NCBI GenBank assembly: GCA_017396665.1
Contig: JAFQLH010000018.1
Span: 1-40,473 of the forward strand
Source of the DNA: Oscillospiraceae bacterium
Lineage (GTDB): Bacteria; Bacillota; Clostridia; Oscillospirales; Ruminococcaceae
Direction: 5' to 3'
Length of the DNA: 40,473 nt
Shown one piece after another: positions 32,858-40,473 of this stretch. The notes below the pieces were generated by a model. That model did no database searches, was not told the DNA's origin, and worked only from the letters and a program-made list of their open reading frames with translations. A program made the position numbers and the translations under genes. Positions within the stretch are counted from its first letter, which is position 1. Each line of letters starts with the position of its first letter.

Positions 32858-34228
32858 ATTATTCTTCATATAGCCTGAGGTATATTCATACGGGGTGAGG
32901 TAATATGACCAAGGTCCATACTTTTTGATATTACCGCTTTCCATGATATACGTTACGCCGTCGATATCGACCTCGGTCCAGAAGTGCTGCCAACGGCTGG
33001 TGCCTGTTGAGTTACAGCGCCAGCCCTTGATGACTCTGACGTCATAGCCCATATAAGCCATCATAGCAGCCATTGCGCCGTTATACTGAACGCACTGTCC
33101 ATACTTCTTTGTAAAGATTGATTCTACCCATGAATTTGTGACGTGGGTATAAGAGGTATCGTATGTAACCTCGGTATTAATCCAGTTAAGAGTATACTGG
33201 AGTCTTTCGTTTCTTGTCATACCTGCGAAGTTCTTTGCAAACTTATCGAGAATCTTCTTGTCCTCTGCAGTGATTGTGTATGTCCAGTCGTAGACAGTTG
33301 TACTGCCCTGAGCGTCGTGCACCTTTACCTCGTAGTGTCTCTTGGAGAGGTCAGCCGCATTGAGAATTGCGTCATAGGTGTTAGTGTACACAACGTTACT
33401 TCCTGAGCTATAGTACCATGTGCCCTTTACGTTACGGTAAGCCTGAACCTTGTAGGAATAGTCATTGCCATCGACTGCGGTCTTGTCAACCCAGCTTGTG
33501 CCTGTAACCTTCTTGATAAGCTTATAAGCTCCGCCGTTTTCGCTTCTGTAAATCTTATAGCCCTCGGCTCTTACGTTCTTGTCCCAGCTAAGCTTTACTC
33601 CTGAGCTGTACTTAGCGAGCTTGAGTGTAGGAACCTTAGACTTTGCAACGCAGGTTCTCTGAACGGTGTTGCTGTAATAGTCCTTGCCGTCTTCGCCGTG
33701 AACAACGCCCTTGACCTTGTAGTAATAGCCGCCGAACTGCAGAAGGTTGTTGTCGTAGTAATACGCGTTAGGTGTCTTGTCGTAAAGAACATAGTTCTTT
33801 GTAACTGAGCTGTAACGGTAGATATAGTACTCATCACAGCCAAGGTCGGTCCAGGACATCTTAATCTGAGAGGTTGTAGTACCTCTGCCGTAGATTACGT
33901 CAATTGTACCTACGCCGATATCGTAGCTTACTGCGTCTTCCATTGTTCCGCTGTAATCACCGATAAACTGAATGTCTGCTGTAACACTTCCGATTTCTGC
34001 TGACGGATTTACAACCTTGAAGTCCTCTCCCTGAGTGAGAGCCTGTCCGTCATATGTAAGTGTAACAGTCGGGCCTGTCTTGATTGTTGCGTCGGAAACC
34101 TCACCGATTACCACCTTTGAAGTGTCAACCTGAGAAGCTATTTCTTCCGCCGCTGCCGCTATACCCTGAGCCGAGAATGACAATGTCATTGCAAGCGCCA
34201 GAGCAAGCGAGGTTACTCGTTTCTTCAT
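32846..34228 (-). CDS. Secreted transglutaminase-like protein with Fn3-type domains
   Basis: 460 residues. I chose the second ATG (34228) because AGGAG is 8 bases from it and only 2 from the first. A signal peptide (MKKRVTSLALALAMTL, cleaved near AAAAEE) precedes a short beta domain (to about 105), two Fn3-like domains (about 105-195, KMSWTDLGCDEYYIYR; 195-285, KLSWDKNVRAEGYKIYR) and a transglutaminase-core domain with Cys in KYGQCVQYNGA, His in WQHFWTEVDIDG and a following acidic residue in TYIMESGN. Such secreted domains act as proteases or crosslinkers at the surface. The C-terminus runs into repeat copy 4. Confidence 0.88.
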   Translation of the reverse strand: MKKRVTSLALALAMTLSFSAQGIAAAAEEIASQVDTSKVVIGEVSDATIKTGPTVTLTYDGQALTQGEDFKVVNPSAEIGSVTADIQFIGDYSGTMEDAVSYDIGVGTIDVIYGRGTTTSQIKMSWTDLGCDEYYIYRYSSVTKNYVLYDKTPNAYYYDNNLLQFGGYYYKVKGVVHGEDGKDYYSNTVQRTCVAKSKVPTLKLAKYSSGVKLSWDKNVRAEGYKIYRSENGGAYKLIKKVTGTSWVDKTAVDGNDYSYKVQAYRNVKGTWYYSSGSNVVYTNTYDAILNAADLSKRHYEVKVHDAQGSTTVYDWTYTITAEDKKILDKFAKNFAGMTRNERLQYTLNWINTEVTYDTSYTHVTNSWVESIFTKKYGQCVQYNGAMAAMMAYMGYDVRVIKGWRCNSTGTSRWQHFWTEVDIDGVTYIMESGNIKKYGPWSYYLTPYEYTSGYMKNNTVM

Positions 34229-34277
34229 ATTCATCTCTCCTGTTTTTTTATCTCTGTGTTTTTTTACCTATGCACAT

Positions 34278-34306
34278 ATTATATCATTTTGCGACAGACA
34301 ATACAA
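34278..34306 (-). promoter_or_regulatory. Promoter of the transglutaminase-like gene
   Basis: Minus strand TTGTAT (34306-34301), 17-base spacer, TATAAT (34283-34278). Its -35 box overlaps the stem-loop that follows the GH26 gene. Confidence 0.7.
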
Positions 34307-34339
34307 CCGCCATATTCTACAAAAAAGAACACGGCGGTT
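34305..34339 (-). terminator. Stem-loop after the GH26 operon
   Basis: AACCGCC and GGCGGTT with partly paired ATTCT / AGAA inside. It is 14 bases beyond the GH26 stop; no strong T run on the minus strand, so terminator function is uncertain. Confidence 0.45.
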
Positions 34340-34353
34340 TGGTTATTAATTCC

Positions 34354-35319
34354 TTAATAAAGCTTTGGAAGGTCTTCCCTTGTAACCGAATAAGGCGAAG
34401 TGTATATCTCTCTTAAAACCTCTGCTTTGGTGTAATTGTCGGTAAGGCAGAATTCGTGCGACCAGGTCATAAAGCTTGCCCAGCCCACCTGCTCTCTCAC
34501 AATATTCTCAGGGTGAGGGAGAGTTCCCGTTTCACCGATGAGTACAATTTTCTCAGCGTCGGTAATCTTCACAAGCTCGCTGTACATATCAGCCCTTGAG
34601 GAATGGTCGTGTGCAGGCGGATACATATCCCTTGAAATTATATCGACAACCTCGTCGCCGGGGTAATGCTCTTTTTTTGTTCCGTTGAAAACCCAGATGA
34701 GATTGTCAAGATGATGGATATCGGTAAAGCGGTGGTGCATTATTCTCCAGAGCTTCTTGAACACCTCCGCCCCCTTTGCTCCCCACCAGAACCAGTCGCC
34801 CTCGCACTCGTGAAGCGGCCGCCAAAGGATAGGGATTTCCTTGTCGCAAAACGGTCTTAAAAGCCCTGCCATATAGTCGATGTCAGAGATAAGTGCCTTG
34901 TTTTCGGGCGTTCCGTCAACAACAGCTAGCGAAGCGTCAAACTCTGTGTTCCTTGTAAAAAAGGACTTTGAACGGCCCTGAAGCGGTGAAAACCAGTGCC
35001 AAGTAAATGTGATAAGTCCCTTCTTTTCAGCCCACTCCCAGGCACGGCGAAGAGTTCCGAGGTTGTCATACACCTCGCTCATACACTCATCATCGGTGTC
35101 GAGATAGTTGATGTTCGGAGAATAGGAAAGCAGCTCAAAGCCCAGAAGTGCAGGCTCCTTGCCTGTGACCTCCATTATGTAACGGTACTCCTCCATACCC
35201 ATACTCTGAGTATGCTGACCTGTGATAACCTGCTTTAAGGTTATATCTGAAAGGTACTTGAGTACATTCTTTACGCTCTGCGGAGCGTTCTTGTTTGTCG
35301 GTGTGTAAAGCTTGCCCAT
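34354..35319 (-). CDS. GH26 beta-mannanase, cytoplasmic
   Basis: 321 residues, no signal peptide or binding module. GH26 enzymes hydrolyse beta-1,4-mannan; the acid/base Glu171 is in RPLHECEGDWFWWG and the nucleophile Glu263 in LIGETGT; TGQHTQ near the start and SPYS at the end fit the family. Lack of export suggests action on imported mannooligosaccharides. It is the last gene of a leftward MATE - MBL-fold - GH26 operon, 16 bases after its neighbour. Confidence 0.92.
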   Translation of the reverse strand: MGKLYTPTNKNAPQSVKNVLKYLSDITLKQVITGQHTQSMGMEEYRYIMEVTGKEPALLGFELLSYSPNINYLDTDDECMSEVYDNLGTLRRAWEWAEKKGLITFTWHWFSPLQGRSKSFFTRNTEFDASLAVVDGTPENKALISDIDYMAGLLRPFCDKEIPILWRPLHECEGDWFWWGAKGAEVFKKLWRIMHHRFTDIHHLDNLIWVFNGTKKEHYPGDEVVDIISRDMYPPAHDHSSRADMYSELVKITDAEKIVLIGETGTLPHPENIVREQVGWASFMTWSHEFCLTDNYTKAEVLREIYTSPYSVTREDLPKLY

Positions 35320-35335
35320 AGTTTTTACCCGTCTT

Positions 35336-36118
35336 TCATATAGTAACTACATCGCCCGAGCTTATGTAGTATAGCTTTTTATCCATAATTCCCTTCAGCG
35401 TTTCAAACTGCTCTGCACCTGTGCAGTGCCCCGTATAGTAGCGAGTGTCAAGTGCACATAGCTTTTGTCCTGCCTCATAAAGCTCCTCGCTTTGCGGTGA
35501 AAGCTTCATAAAGTGAAAGCCTCCGACCAGCACATCGGGTTTGAAAAACTCCGCAAGTCCTACTACTCCCCTGTGTGAGCAGCCGCTTATAAGCACCCTT
35601 TTTCCGCTTTCCTCAATCAGAAGATATATCTCGTGACGAAAGTCGTCGGGTAGCTTTTTGTCACCCTCAAGCCTGCTCAGACCGTAAGGCTTTGGCGGAT
35701 ATCTAAGACAGGTGTCCTTTGCGGTGTAGAGGGTAAGTCCGTCACCGAGTGATGTCTTTTCAAAGACAGCTTTAAGTCGCTCGTTTCCCTCAAGGCTCTT
35801 GTCAACGCCGATAAACTTATCCTCTGCGTTGTAATGCTCCCCGAAGGCGTAGCCGCTCATATAGACGCTTGCCTTGTTGTTCTCCTTGAGAAAAAGCCCC
35901 ATTCCGCCGCTGTGGTCATAGTGTCCGTGCGACAAAATCGCTGTATCGACATCTGCCAAATCTACCGACATTGTCTTTGCGTTTTTGAAGAAAACATCAG
36001 TCTGCCCCATATCAAAAAGAAGCCTTCTGCCGTTTGTTTCAATGTACAGCGAAAGTCCGTGCTCGCAGGCAAACGCTTCGCTTTTTGCTGTGTTCTCACA
36101 AAGCACCTTTATAATCAT
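35336..36118 (-). CDS. Metallo-beta-lactamase fold protein (MJ0301/DHPS-like group)
   Basis: 260 residues from ATG at 36118, whose A is shared with the stop codon of the MATE gene (TAATG). The metal motif LSHGHYDHSGG (His64, His66, Asp68, His69) and later ISGCSHRGVVG, GGFHFMKL and YTGHCTG match the MBL group sometimes named 7,8-dihydropterin-6-methyl-4-(beta-D-ribofuranosyl)-aminobenzene-5'-phosphate synthase. The true substrate is unknown. Longer N-terminal extension is open but overlaps the MATE gene and is unlikely. Confidence 0.88.
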   Translation of the reverse strand: MIIKVLCENTAKSEAFACEHGLSLYIETNGRRLLFDMGQTDVFFKNAKTMSVDLADVDTAILSHGHYDHSGGMGLFLKENNKASVYMSGYAFGEHYNAEDKFIGVDKSLEGNERLKAVFEKTSLGDGLTLYTAKDTCLRYPPKPYGLSRLEGDKKLPDDFRHEIYLLIEESGKRVLISGCSHRGVVGLAEFFKPDVLVGGFHFMKLSPQSEELYEAGQKLCALDTRYYTGHCTGAEQFETLKGIMDKKLYYISSGDVVTI

Positions 36119-37482
36119 TATGTAAGCTCCTTTTCCTTGCCGCCCGACAAAAGCTTCGAGCGATAGTAGAAGTACGGCAGCATTACGCAGAGCATTGAGC
36201 CAAGCCACGCTACCGGCTCGGAAATGAACAGTGCGTCACTTCCGATATAGTTTATTACGACCTTTGACATTATGACTCTTGAGAAGAACTCCGAAATTCC
36301 CGATATCATAGACCATTTGCCTATTTCCATTGCAAGAAGTGCGTTTCTGAAAACGTGCAGATAATAGAGGATAACGAGGAAGCAAGCCATTATTGTGAGG
36401 TATCTCACAGCCTTGTCAAGTGCGAGTGCCGCACCCTCCTCGCTTGTATCGAGGAAAAGCGTGAGAAGCGGTCTTTTTACAAGCAGAAGCAGTCCGATGA
36501 TTGCAAATGCCATAACGGTTACAATCCTGACCGCCGCCGCTGTTCCCTGCTTTACTCTGTCACGTAAGCCCGCCCCGTAGTTCTGCGACAGGAAGGTAGC
36601 GCAAGCCATTCCGACAGACAGTGCGCAGCTTTCCATAAGCCCGTAGACCTTGTTTGTAGCGGTGTAGCCTGCGATAAAAATTCTTCCCTGGAGATTGATG
36701 CTCGACTGCAGAATGATTCCGCCAAGTGCGAGAACCATATTCTGAAGTGCGACAGGAGTTCCGAGCAAAAGCATATTTTTAATTCTTGCTCTGTCAGGTC
36801 TCCAGCAATCTCTTGTAAGCTCGATGCAGTCGATTTTCTTTATACAAATAACGCAGTACACAAACGATACCGCCTGCGACAATACCGACGCAAGTGCCGC
36901 ACCGAAGATTTCCATATCAAACAGGAACACAAACAGGCAGTCAAGCCCGATGTTCAGAAGTGCAGCAATCACCATCGCAATGAGCGGTGTTCTTCCGTCG
37001 CCGAACGCTCGCAGAATTGATGCCGCCATATTATAAGCCGCCACGACAAGCGTTCCGCTTATCATAGTTACAAGATATATATTTGCGTCGTCTATTATTT
37101 CCGTCGGCGTGTTGAGAAGATTGAGAACAGGTCTTGCCGCAAAGATTCCTGCTACAGTAAGAACACTTCCTATAACTGCACAAAGCACCACAGAGGTAGC
37201 TATTGCCCTGTTCATAGCCTTGTAGTTCTTGTCACCGAAATAGCGTGACACAAACGTTGCAAAGCCCTGAGTAATTCCCGTCACAGTCCAGAGTATCATC
37301 CAGTAGCTCCAGTCTGTTGCTCCGACTGCCGCAAGTGCGTCTACTCCTACTCCTCTGCCGACGATTGCGGCGTCTACTATCATATATAACTGCTGACCTA
37401 TGTTTGTAATAATCAGCGGAAAAGCAAATTTAAGAATATGCCTTGTCGGAGAGCCCAATGTCATATCCACAGTTCGTTTCAT
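36118..37482 (-). CDS. MATE family efflux transporter
   Basis: 454 residues with 12 predicted membrane helices. MATE proteins export drugs or metabolites using sodium or proton gradients. Landmarks: ILKFAFPLIITNIGQQLYMIVDAAIVGRGVG at the N-terminus, TGITQGFATFVSRYFG, and YNMAASILRAFGDGRTPL. It is first in a leftward operon with a consensus promoter. Why a mannanase gene follows is not clear. Confidence 0.93.
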   Translation of the reverse strand: MKRTVDMTLGSPTRHILKFAFPLIITNIGQQLYMIVDAAIVGRGVGVDALAAVGATDWSYWMILWTVTGITQGFATFVSRYFGDKNYKAMNRAIATSVVLCAVIGSVLTVAGIFAARPVLNLLNTPTEIIDDANIYLVTMISGTLVVAAYNMAASILRAFGDGRTPLIAMVIAALLNIGLDCLFVFLFDMEIFGAALASVLSQAVSFVYCVICIKKIDCIELTRDCWRPDRARIKNMLLLGTPVALQNMVLALGGIILQSSINLQGRIFIAGYTATNKVYGLMESCALSVGMACATFLSQNYGAGLRDRVKQGTAAAVRIVTVMAFAIIGLLLLVKRPLLTLFLDTSEEGAALALDKAVRYLTIMACFLVILYYLHVFRNALLAMEIGKWSMISGISEFFSRVIMSKVVINYIGSDALFISEPVAWLGSMLCVMLPYFYYRSKLLSGGKEKELT

Positions 37483-37530
37483 TTCTATGTACCCCCATAA
37501 AGCCCTGTAAGACAGGCTCCATTCATTGAT

Positions 37531-37559
37531 ATATTAAGCCATTGCGGACATAAAGTCAA
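37531..37559 (-). promoter_or_regulatory. Promoter of the MATE operon
   Basis: Minus strand TTGACT (37559-37554), 17-base spacer, TAATAT (37536-37531). Confidence 0.75.
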
Positions 37560-37591
37560 GGGGTTTTATGAAAATCCTTTGCAAAAAATTA

Positions 37592-37620
37592 AAGCCCTCT
37601 CCCACTAAGGAAGAAGGCTC
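37592..37620 (-). terminator. Terminator of the Xre regulator gene
   Basis: Minus strand AGCCTTCTTCC and GGGAGAGGGCT pair around TTAGT, followed by TTAATTTTTT. Confidence 0.75.
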
Positions 37621-37625
37621 TGAAA

Positions 37626-38237
37626 TTAAAGCTTTACGGTCTTTACAAATCGGTATTCACCGAGGTCAAAACGCTTTCCCGAAGTATCGCAGGAGAGCTG
37701 TCTTGTTTCCATAAACTCATCTGTAACAGCGACAAGAAGCTTTGCGCCGGCCTTTTCCACGAGAAAATAGCTTGTTGACGCATCCTTTGCGTTGTTTATC
37801 ATCTCAGGGACACCGAACGGTGCATCTGTTAAAAAGCCGAGCATATTACCGATAAAGCTCTCACCCTTTGTAAGACGCTTTTCAGCTCTGAGCGCATAGA
37901 TTGTATCGCCCCCGAACTTTTCAGACACAATAGCGTTTTTTCTTCCCTGCTTGCCGAAAACGCTCACGTCACCGAGCTTAATTTCCTCTCTTATAACACG
38001 AAGGTCAAGCTCTGTACTGTCATTCAAGAGGTAGTCGAGGCTGACCGAGAGGACCTTTGAGATGTTCTTTAAATTCTCGATATCCGGCATACCCTTGTCA
38101 GACTCCCACTTTGTGATAGCCTGTCTTGATACAGAAAGTGCAACTGCGAGCTGTTCCTGTGTAAGACCTGCTGAGGTTCTTGCGCTCTTAATCTTCTGTC
38201 CTAATGTGAGTGCCTTTTCGCTTGATGTGTTTGTCAT
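37626..38237 (-). CDS. Xre-family regulator with C-terminal unknown domain
   Basis: 203 residues. Residues 10-66 are a helix-turn-helix of the Cro/C1 type (LGQKIKSARTSAGLTQEQLAVALSVSRQAITKWESDKG, read in two blocks). The C-terminal 120 residues look like a beta-rich domain, similar in mood to PH or phospholipid-scramblase-type folds, but I cannot name it. It diverges from a LURP-one-related gene; the two may form a regulatory pair. Confidence 0.85.
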   Translation of the reverse strand: MTNTSSEKALTLGQKIKSARTSAGLTQEQLAVALSVSRQAITKWESDKGMPDIENLKNISKVLSVSLDYLLNDSTELDLRVIREEIKLGDVSVFGKQGRKNAIVSEKFGGDTIYALRAEKRLTKGESFIGNMLGFLTDAPFGVPEMINNAKDASTSYFLVEKAGAKLLVAVTDEFMETRQLSCDTSGKRFDLGEYRFVKTVKL

Positions 38238-38302
38238 AACTGTTCCTCCAAAATTAATTGTTTTGCAGACTTTCGCTGTGCGATGTCCTTATCGACAATT
38301 TC

Positions 38303-38331
38303 ATCATAGCAGACAAGCACAAAACAATCAA
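38303..38331 (-). promoter_or_regulatory. Promoter of the Xre regulator gene
   Basis: Minus strand TTGATT (38331-38326), 17-base spacer, TATGAT (38308-38303). Confidence 0.6.
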
Positions 38332-38456
38332 GAAACGCTCGGTAGAACCCGTGCAACGAACCGTAGCACGTTAAAAACCGCCCATTATTCGCAGTTTTCT
38401 AAGCACCGTTTCTTTTTATATTATAGCATAGTTTACATACAAAAGCAACCACCCTG

Positions 38457-38485
38457 TTGTCATTTATGCAGGTATATGATATAAT
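38457..38485 (+). promoter_or_regulatory. Promoter of the LURP-one-related gene
   Basis: TTGTCA, 17-base spacer, TATAAT, about 35 bases before the ATG. Confidence 0.75.
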
Positions 38486-38520
38486 GTAGAGAACCATTTA
38501 ACTTCAGGAGGGATTTTTTA

Positions 38521-38994
38521 ATGAGGCTTACGTTCAAGGAGCGTCTGTTCACATGGTTTGACAGCTACGATATTTACGACGAAGACGGAAATGTTATGTT
38601 TGAGGTCAAAGGCGAGCTTTCGTGGGGACACCTTCTAAGAGTATATGACTCTCATGGCAGAGAGGTCGGCTGTGTTCAGGAAAAGATTCTCTCTTTTCTC
38701 CCCAAGTTTGAAATATTCAGGGGCAACGACTACGCAGGCTGTATTAAAAAGGAGTTCACCTTCTTTAGGCCGTCCTTCGATATTGATTACAGAGGCTGGT
38801 ATGTTCAGGGTGACTTTTTTGAGTGGGATTACACGATACTCAATTCTGCAAATAAAAAAGTCGCTACAGTTTACAAGGAACTTCTCCACCTGACAGACAC
38901 ATACATAATAGATGTCAGAGATTCCAGAGATGTGCTTGACGTTCTTATGCTTGTCCTTGCTATTGATGCGGAAAAGTGCTCGAGAAAAAATTAG
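38521..38994 (+). CDS. LURP-one-related family protein (scramblase-like fold)
   Basis: 157 residues. The pattern SYDIYDEDGNVMFEVKGELSWGHLLRVYD, repeated beta strands and IIDVRDSRDVLDVLMLVLAIDA at the C-terminus match the LOR/YxjI (DUF567) family, a tubby-like barrel with one central helix. Its biochemical role in bacteria is unknown. AGGAGGG lies 8 bases before ATG. The Nudix gene begins 18 bases downstream, so they are likely co-transcribed. Confidence 0.85.
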   Translation: MRLTFKERLFTWFDSYDIYDEDGNVMFEVKGELSWGHLLRVYDSHGREVGCVQEKILSFLPKFEIFRGNDYAGCIKKEFTFFRPSFDIDYRGWYVQGDFFEWDYTILNSANKKVATVYKELLHLTDTYIIDVRDSRDVLDVLMLVLAIDAEKCSRKN

Positions 38995-39012
38995 CAAAGG
39001 AGGACACTTACG

Positions 39013-39513
39013 TTGGAAATCTGGGACGGATACTACCCTGACGGCTCTTTGGCAAACATAGATTTAATACGTGGCGAACCGATACCCGATAGTCTGCGTC
39101 ATCTTGTCTGCGACATTCTTGTAAGACATACAGACGGAGACTATCTTCTTATGAAGCGTGACACAAAAAAGCCGAACTACGGCGGATATTTTGAAGCAAC
39201 GGCAGGCGGCTCGGCACTCAAGGGCGAGGATACGCTTACCTGTGCAAAGAGAGAGCTTGCCGAAGAAACAGGAATCGTATGTGACAAGCTCACCGAGGTC
39301 GGCGTATATGTTACGCACGACACGATATATCACAGCTATCTGTGTATTACGGATTGCGACAAGACCTCGGTCACTTTGCAGGACGGTGAAACTATCGGCT
39401 ACAAATGGCTGAGCGAGGACGACTTTATCAGATTTGTAAACTCAGACGAAATGATACCCTCGCAAAGAACACGCTACCGCAGGTACCTCACAGACATGGG
39501 ATATCTAAGATGA
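39013..39513 (+). CDS. Nudix hydrolase
   Basis: 166 residues from TTG with AAAGGAGG upstream. A complete Nudix box is seen: GGSALKGEDTLTCAKRELAEETGI, given here in two parts as GSALKGE and CAKRELAEETG, with the catalytic Glu pair in REL-EE. The N-terminal ILVRHTDGDYLLMKRD and the end YKWLSEDDFIRF are typical of the IDI-like/YfcD subgroup. It hydrolyses a nucleoside diphosphate-linked compound; the substrate is unknown. Co-transcribed with the LURP-one gene. Confidence 0.92.
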   Translation: MEIWDGYYPDGSLANIDLIRGEPIPDSLRHLVCDILVRHTDGDYLLMKRDTKKPNYGGYFEATAGGSALKGEDTLTCAKRELAEETGIVCDKLTEVGVYVTHDTIYHSYLCITDCDKTSVTLQDGETIGYKWLSEDDFIRFVNSDEMIPSQRTRYRRYLTDMGYLR

Positions 39514-39562
39514 AATTGAAGGTAGAAGTGATTATTTACTGCTTATTTTTAGGAGATAAAAG

Positions 39563-40108
39563 ATGTGCTACAAACAAAACATTACTTTTGACGATATAAA
39601 AAATCTTGTTCAACATTCCTTGGAGGATTTCTATACACAAGACAGCATCCTGTTTGATTGCTCTGCAGAGAATGAAGCAGTCTCTGAACGTTGCATGATG
39701 TTCCGCATAGGCTGGTATATGTTAACCCGAATGAAAACACTCGAAAAATTTCATTGGGCGGACCTTGATTGTGAGTATAACAGACATTTTGAAGATATAA
39801 AATCAATGCACGTATTTGGTCTTGATGGGTATTCCCAAGAATCCAAGGGCATTATTCCTGATTTATTGATTCACAAAAGAATGTCAGATGAAAATAACCT
39901 TCTTGTTATTGAATTCAAGAAAGGCACACCTTCATCAGAGCGAAGGAATAATGATTATAGAAAATTGACTTATTTCACCGACACCTCAAAAGAATACAGC
40001 TACGATGTCGGATTGTATATTGAATTACACAAAAACGAAGCAATTGTCAAAGTATATCAGGACGGCGCACACAAAAAGCATCTTGATTATACTGTTTATC
40101 CCTATTAA
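39563..40108 (+). CDS. PD-(D/E)XK nuclease-like protein
   Basis: 181 residues. A motif GIIPDLLIHKR followed by NLLVIEFKKG gives PD-x(13-15)-E-x-K, the active-site pattern of PD-(D/E)XK nucleases, followed by a helical NDYRKLTYFT segment as in small nuclease domains of defence or repair proteins. Codon use and base composition are clearly more AT-rich than the neighbours (many AAA, GAT, TAT, TTT codons), which suggests later acquisition. AGGAG lies 8 bases before ATG. No partner restriction or toxin gene is seen. Confidence 0.65.
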   Translation: MCYKQNITFDDIKNLVQHSLEDFYTQDSILFDCSAENEAVSERCMMFRIGWYMLTRMKTLEKFHWADLDCEYNRHFEDIKSMHVFGLDGYSQESKGIIPDLLIHKRMSDENNLLVIEFKKGTPSSERRNNDYRKLTYFTDTSKEYSYDVGLYIELHKNEAIVKVYQDGAHKKHLDYTVYPY

Positions 40109-40138
40109 TCCATTGTCACACTGATATCAGTAGACACA

Positions 40139-40169
40139 AAAATCCCCACCGATTTCTCGATGGGGATTT
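40139..40169 (-). terminator. Terminator of ppdK
   Basis: Minus strand AAATCCCCATCGA and TCGGTGGGGATTT form a stem followed by TTTGTG; it may also stop the rightward nuclease-like gene. Confidence 0.85.
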
Positions 40170-40202
40170 AATTATGCTATTTTTACGTAAGCTTTATTCA
40201 GA

Positions 40203-40473
40203 TTACATCTCAGCGATTGCAGCCTGAGCAGCAGCAAGTCTTGCGATTGGAACTCTGAATGGTGAGCAAGATACGTAGTTGAGACCAATCTTGTGGCAGA
40301 ACTCAACAGATGTTGGGTCACCGCCGTGCTCTCCGCAGATACCGATGTGGAGGTTTGGATTTACAGGCTTACCAAGCTTGATAGCCATTTCCATGAGCTT
40401 ACCAACACCAGTCTGGTCGAGCTTAGCAAATGGGTCGTTCTCGAAAATCTTAGCATCATAGTAAGCATCGAGG
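40203..40473 (-). CDS. ppdK: Pyruvate, phosphate dikinase, C-terminal end (gene starts beyond window)
   Basis: About 90 codons at the C-terminus; the frame stays open to base 40473, so the rest lies to the right. PPDK interconverts pyruvate and phosphoenolpyruvate using ATP and phosphate, typical of anaerobic Firmicutes with pyrophosphate-linked glycolysis. The closing PEP/pyruvate-binding signature is seen: [12 protein letters not shown], the catalytic Cys region [21 protein letters not shown], and [12 protein letters not shown] just before. Confidence 0.95.
   Translation of the reverse strand, partial: LDAYYDAKIFENDPFAKLDQTGVGKLMEMAIKLGKPVNPNLHIGICGEHGGDPTSVEFCHKIGLNYVSCSPFRVPIARLAAAQAAIAEM

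Overview
The window looks like chromosome from a fibre-degrading gut or rumen Firmicute, most likely a Ruminococcus-type member of the Oscillospiraceae. This is inferred from gene content (GH94 cellobiose phosphorylase, GH16 glucanase lipoprotein, GH5, GH26 mannanase, a large multidomain flavodiiron protein, pyruvate phosphate dikinase), strong GGAGG ribosome binding sites, TTG/GTG starts and consensus TTGACA-N17-TATAAT promoters. No prophage, integrase, transposase or CRISPR array was seen.

Layout. 1-4.0 kb: 3' end of a GH94 phosphorylase, a GNAT acetyltransferase, then a leftward operon DUF2975 membrane protein - small Xre regulator - metallophosphoesterase. 4.0-9.7 kb: uracil-DNA glycosylase behind an unlisted 34-residue membrane peptide, divergent from an AAA+ ATPase; then leftward SGNH hydrolase, cytidylate-kinase-like protein and a YfcE-type phosphodiesterase. 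9.8-14.6 kb: a rightward run of three small conserved unknowns, then zapA, a U32/RlhA-like protein, dUTPase and an orphan fumarate hydratase alpha subunit that overlaps tail to tail with an AGCS amino acid symporter. 16-18.6 kb: a YdbS/YdbT-like pair, tRNA-Met, tRNA-Glu and a small membrane protein. 18.7-22.2 kb: a LacI-type sensor fused to a LytTR DNA-binding domain, divergent from a secreted protein. 22.5-25.6 kb: two small envelope-type genes sharing an 11-bp tandem box, thioredoxin, and a flavodiiron/flavin reductase/rubredoxin fusion. 25.8-29.2 kb: an AraC regulator divergent from a GH16-GH5 glucan operon. 29.6-37.5 kb: a propeller/Y_Y_Y/HD-GYP membrane sensor, a secreted transglutaminase-like protein, and a leftward MATE - metallo-beta-lactamase fold - GH26 operon. 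37.6-40.5 kb: Xre regulator, LURP-one protein, Nudix hydrolase, a nuclease-like AT-rich gene and the 3' end of ppdK.

Carbohydrate genes fit together: secreted GH16 would cut mixed-linkage or beta-1,3-glucan at the cell surface, while signal-less GH5, GH26 and GH94 would finish imported oligosaccharides inside the cell. The AraC and LacI-LytTR proteins are plausible local regulators.

The most unusual item is a four-copy intergenic repeat family (about 3765-4028, 6921-7227, 25601-25855, 32621-32857). Each copy is a roughly 200-base shared core that is one large quasi-palindrome containing three nested hairpins, always next to gene 3' ends (three of four between convergent genes). The inverted symmetry continues outward past the shared core into sequence that differs from locus to locus, in one case mirroring both flanking stop codons exactly. 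I do not know a described element with this behaviour.
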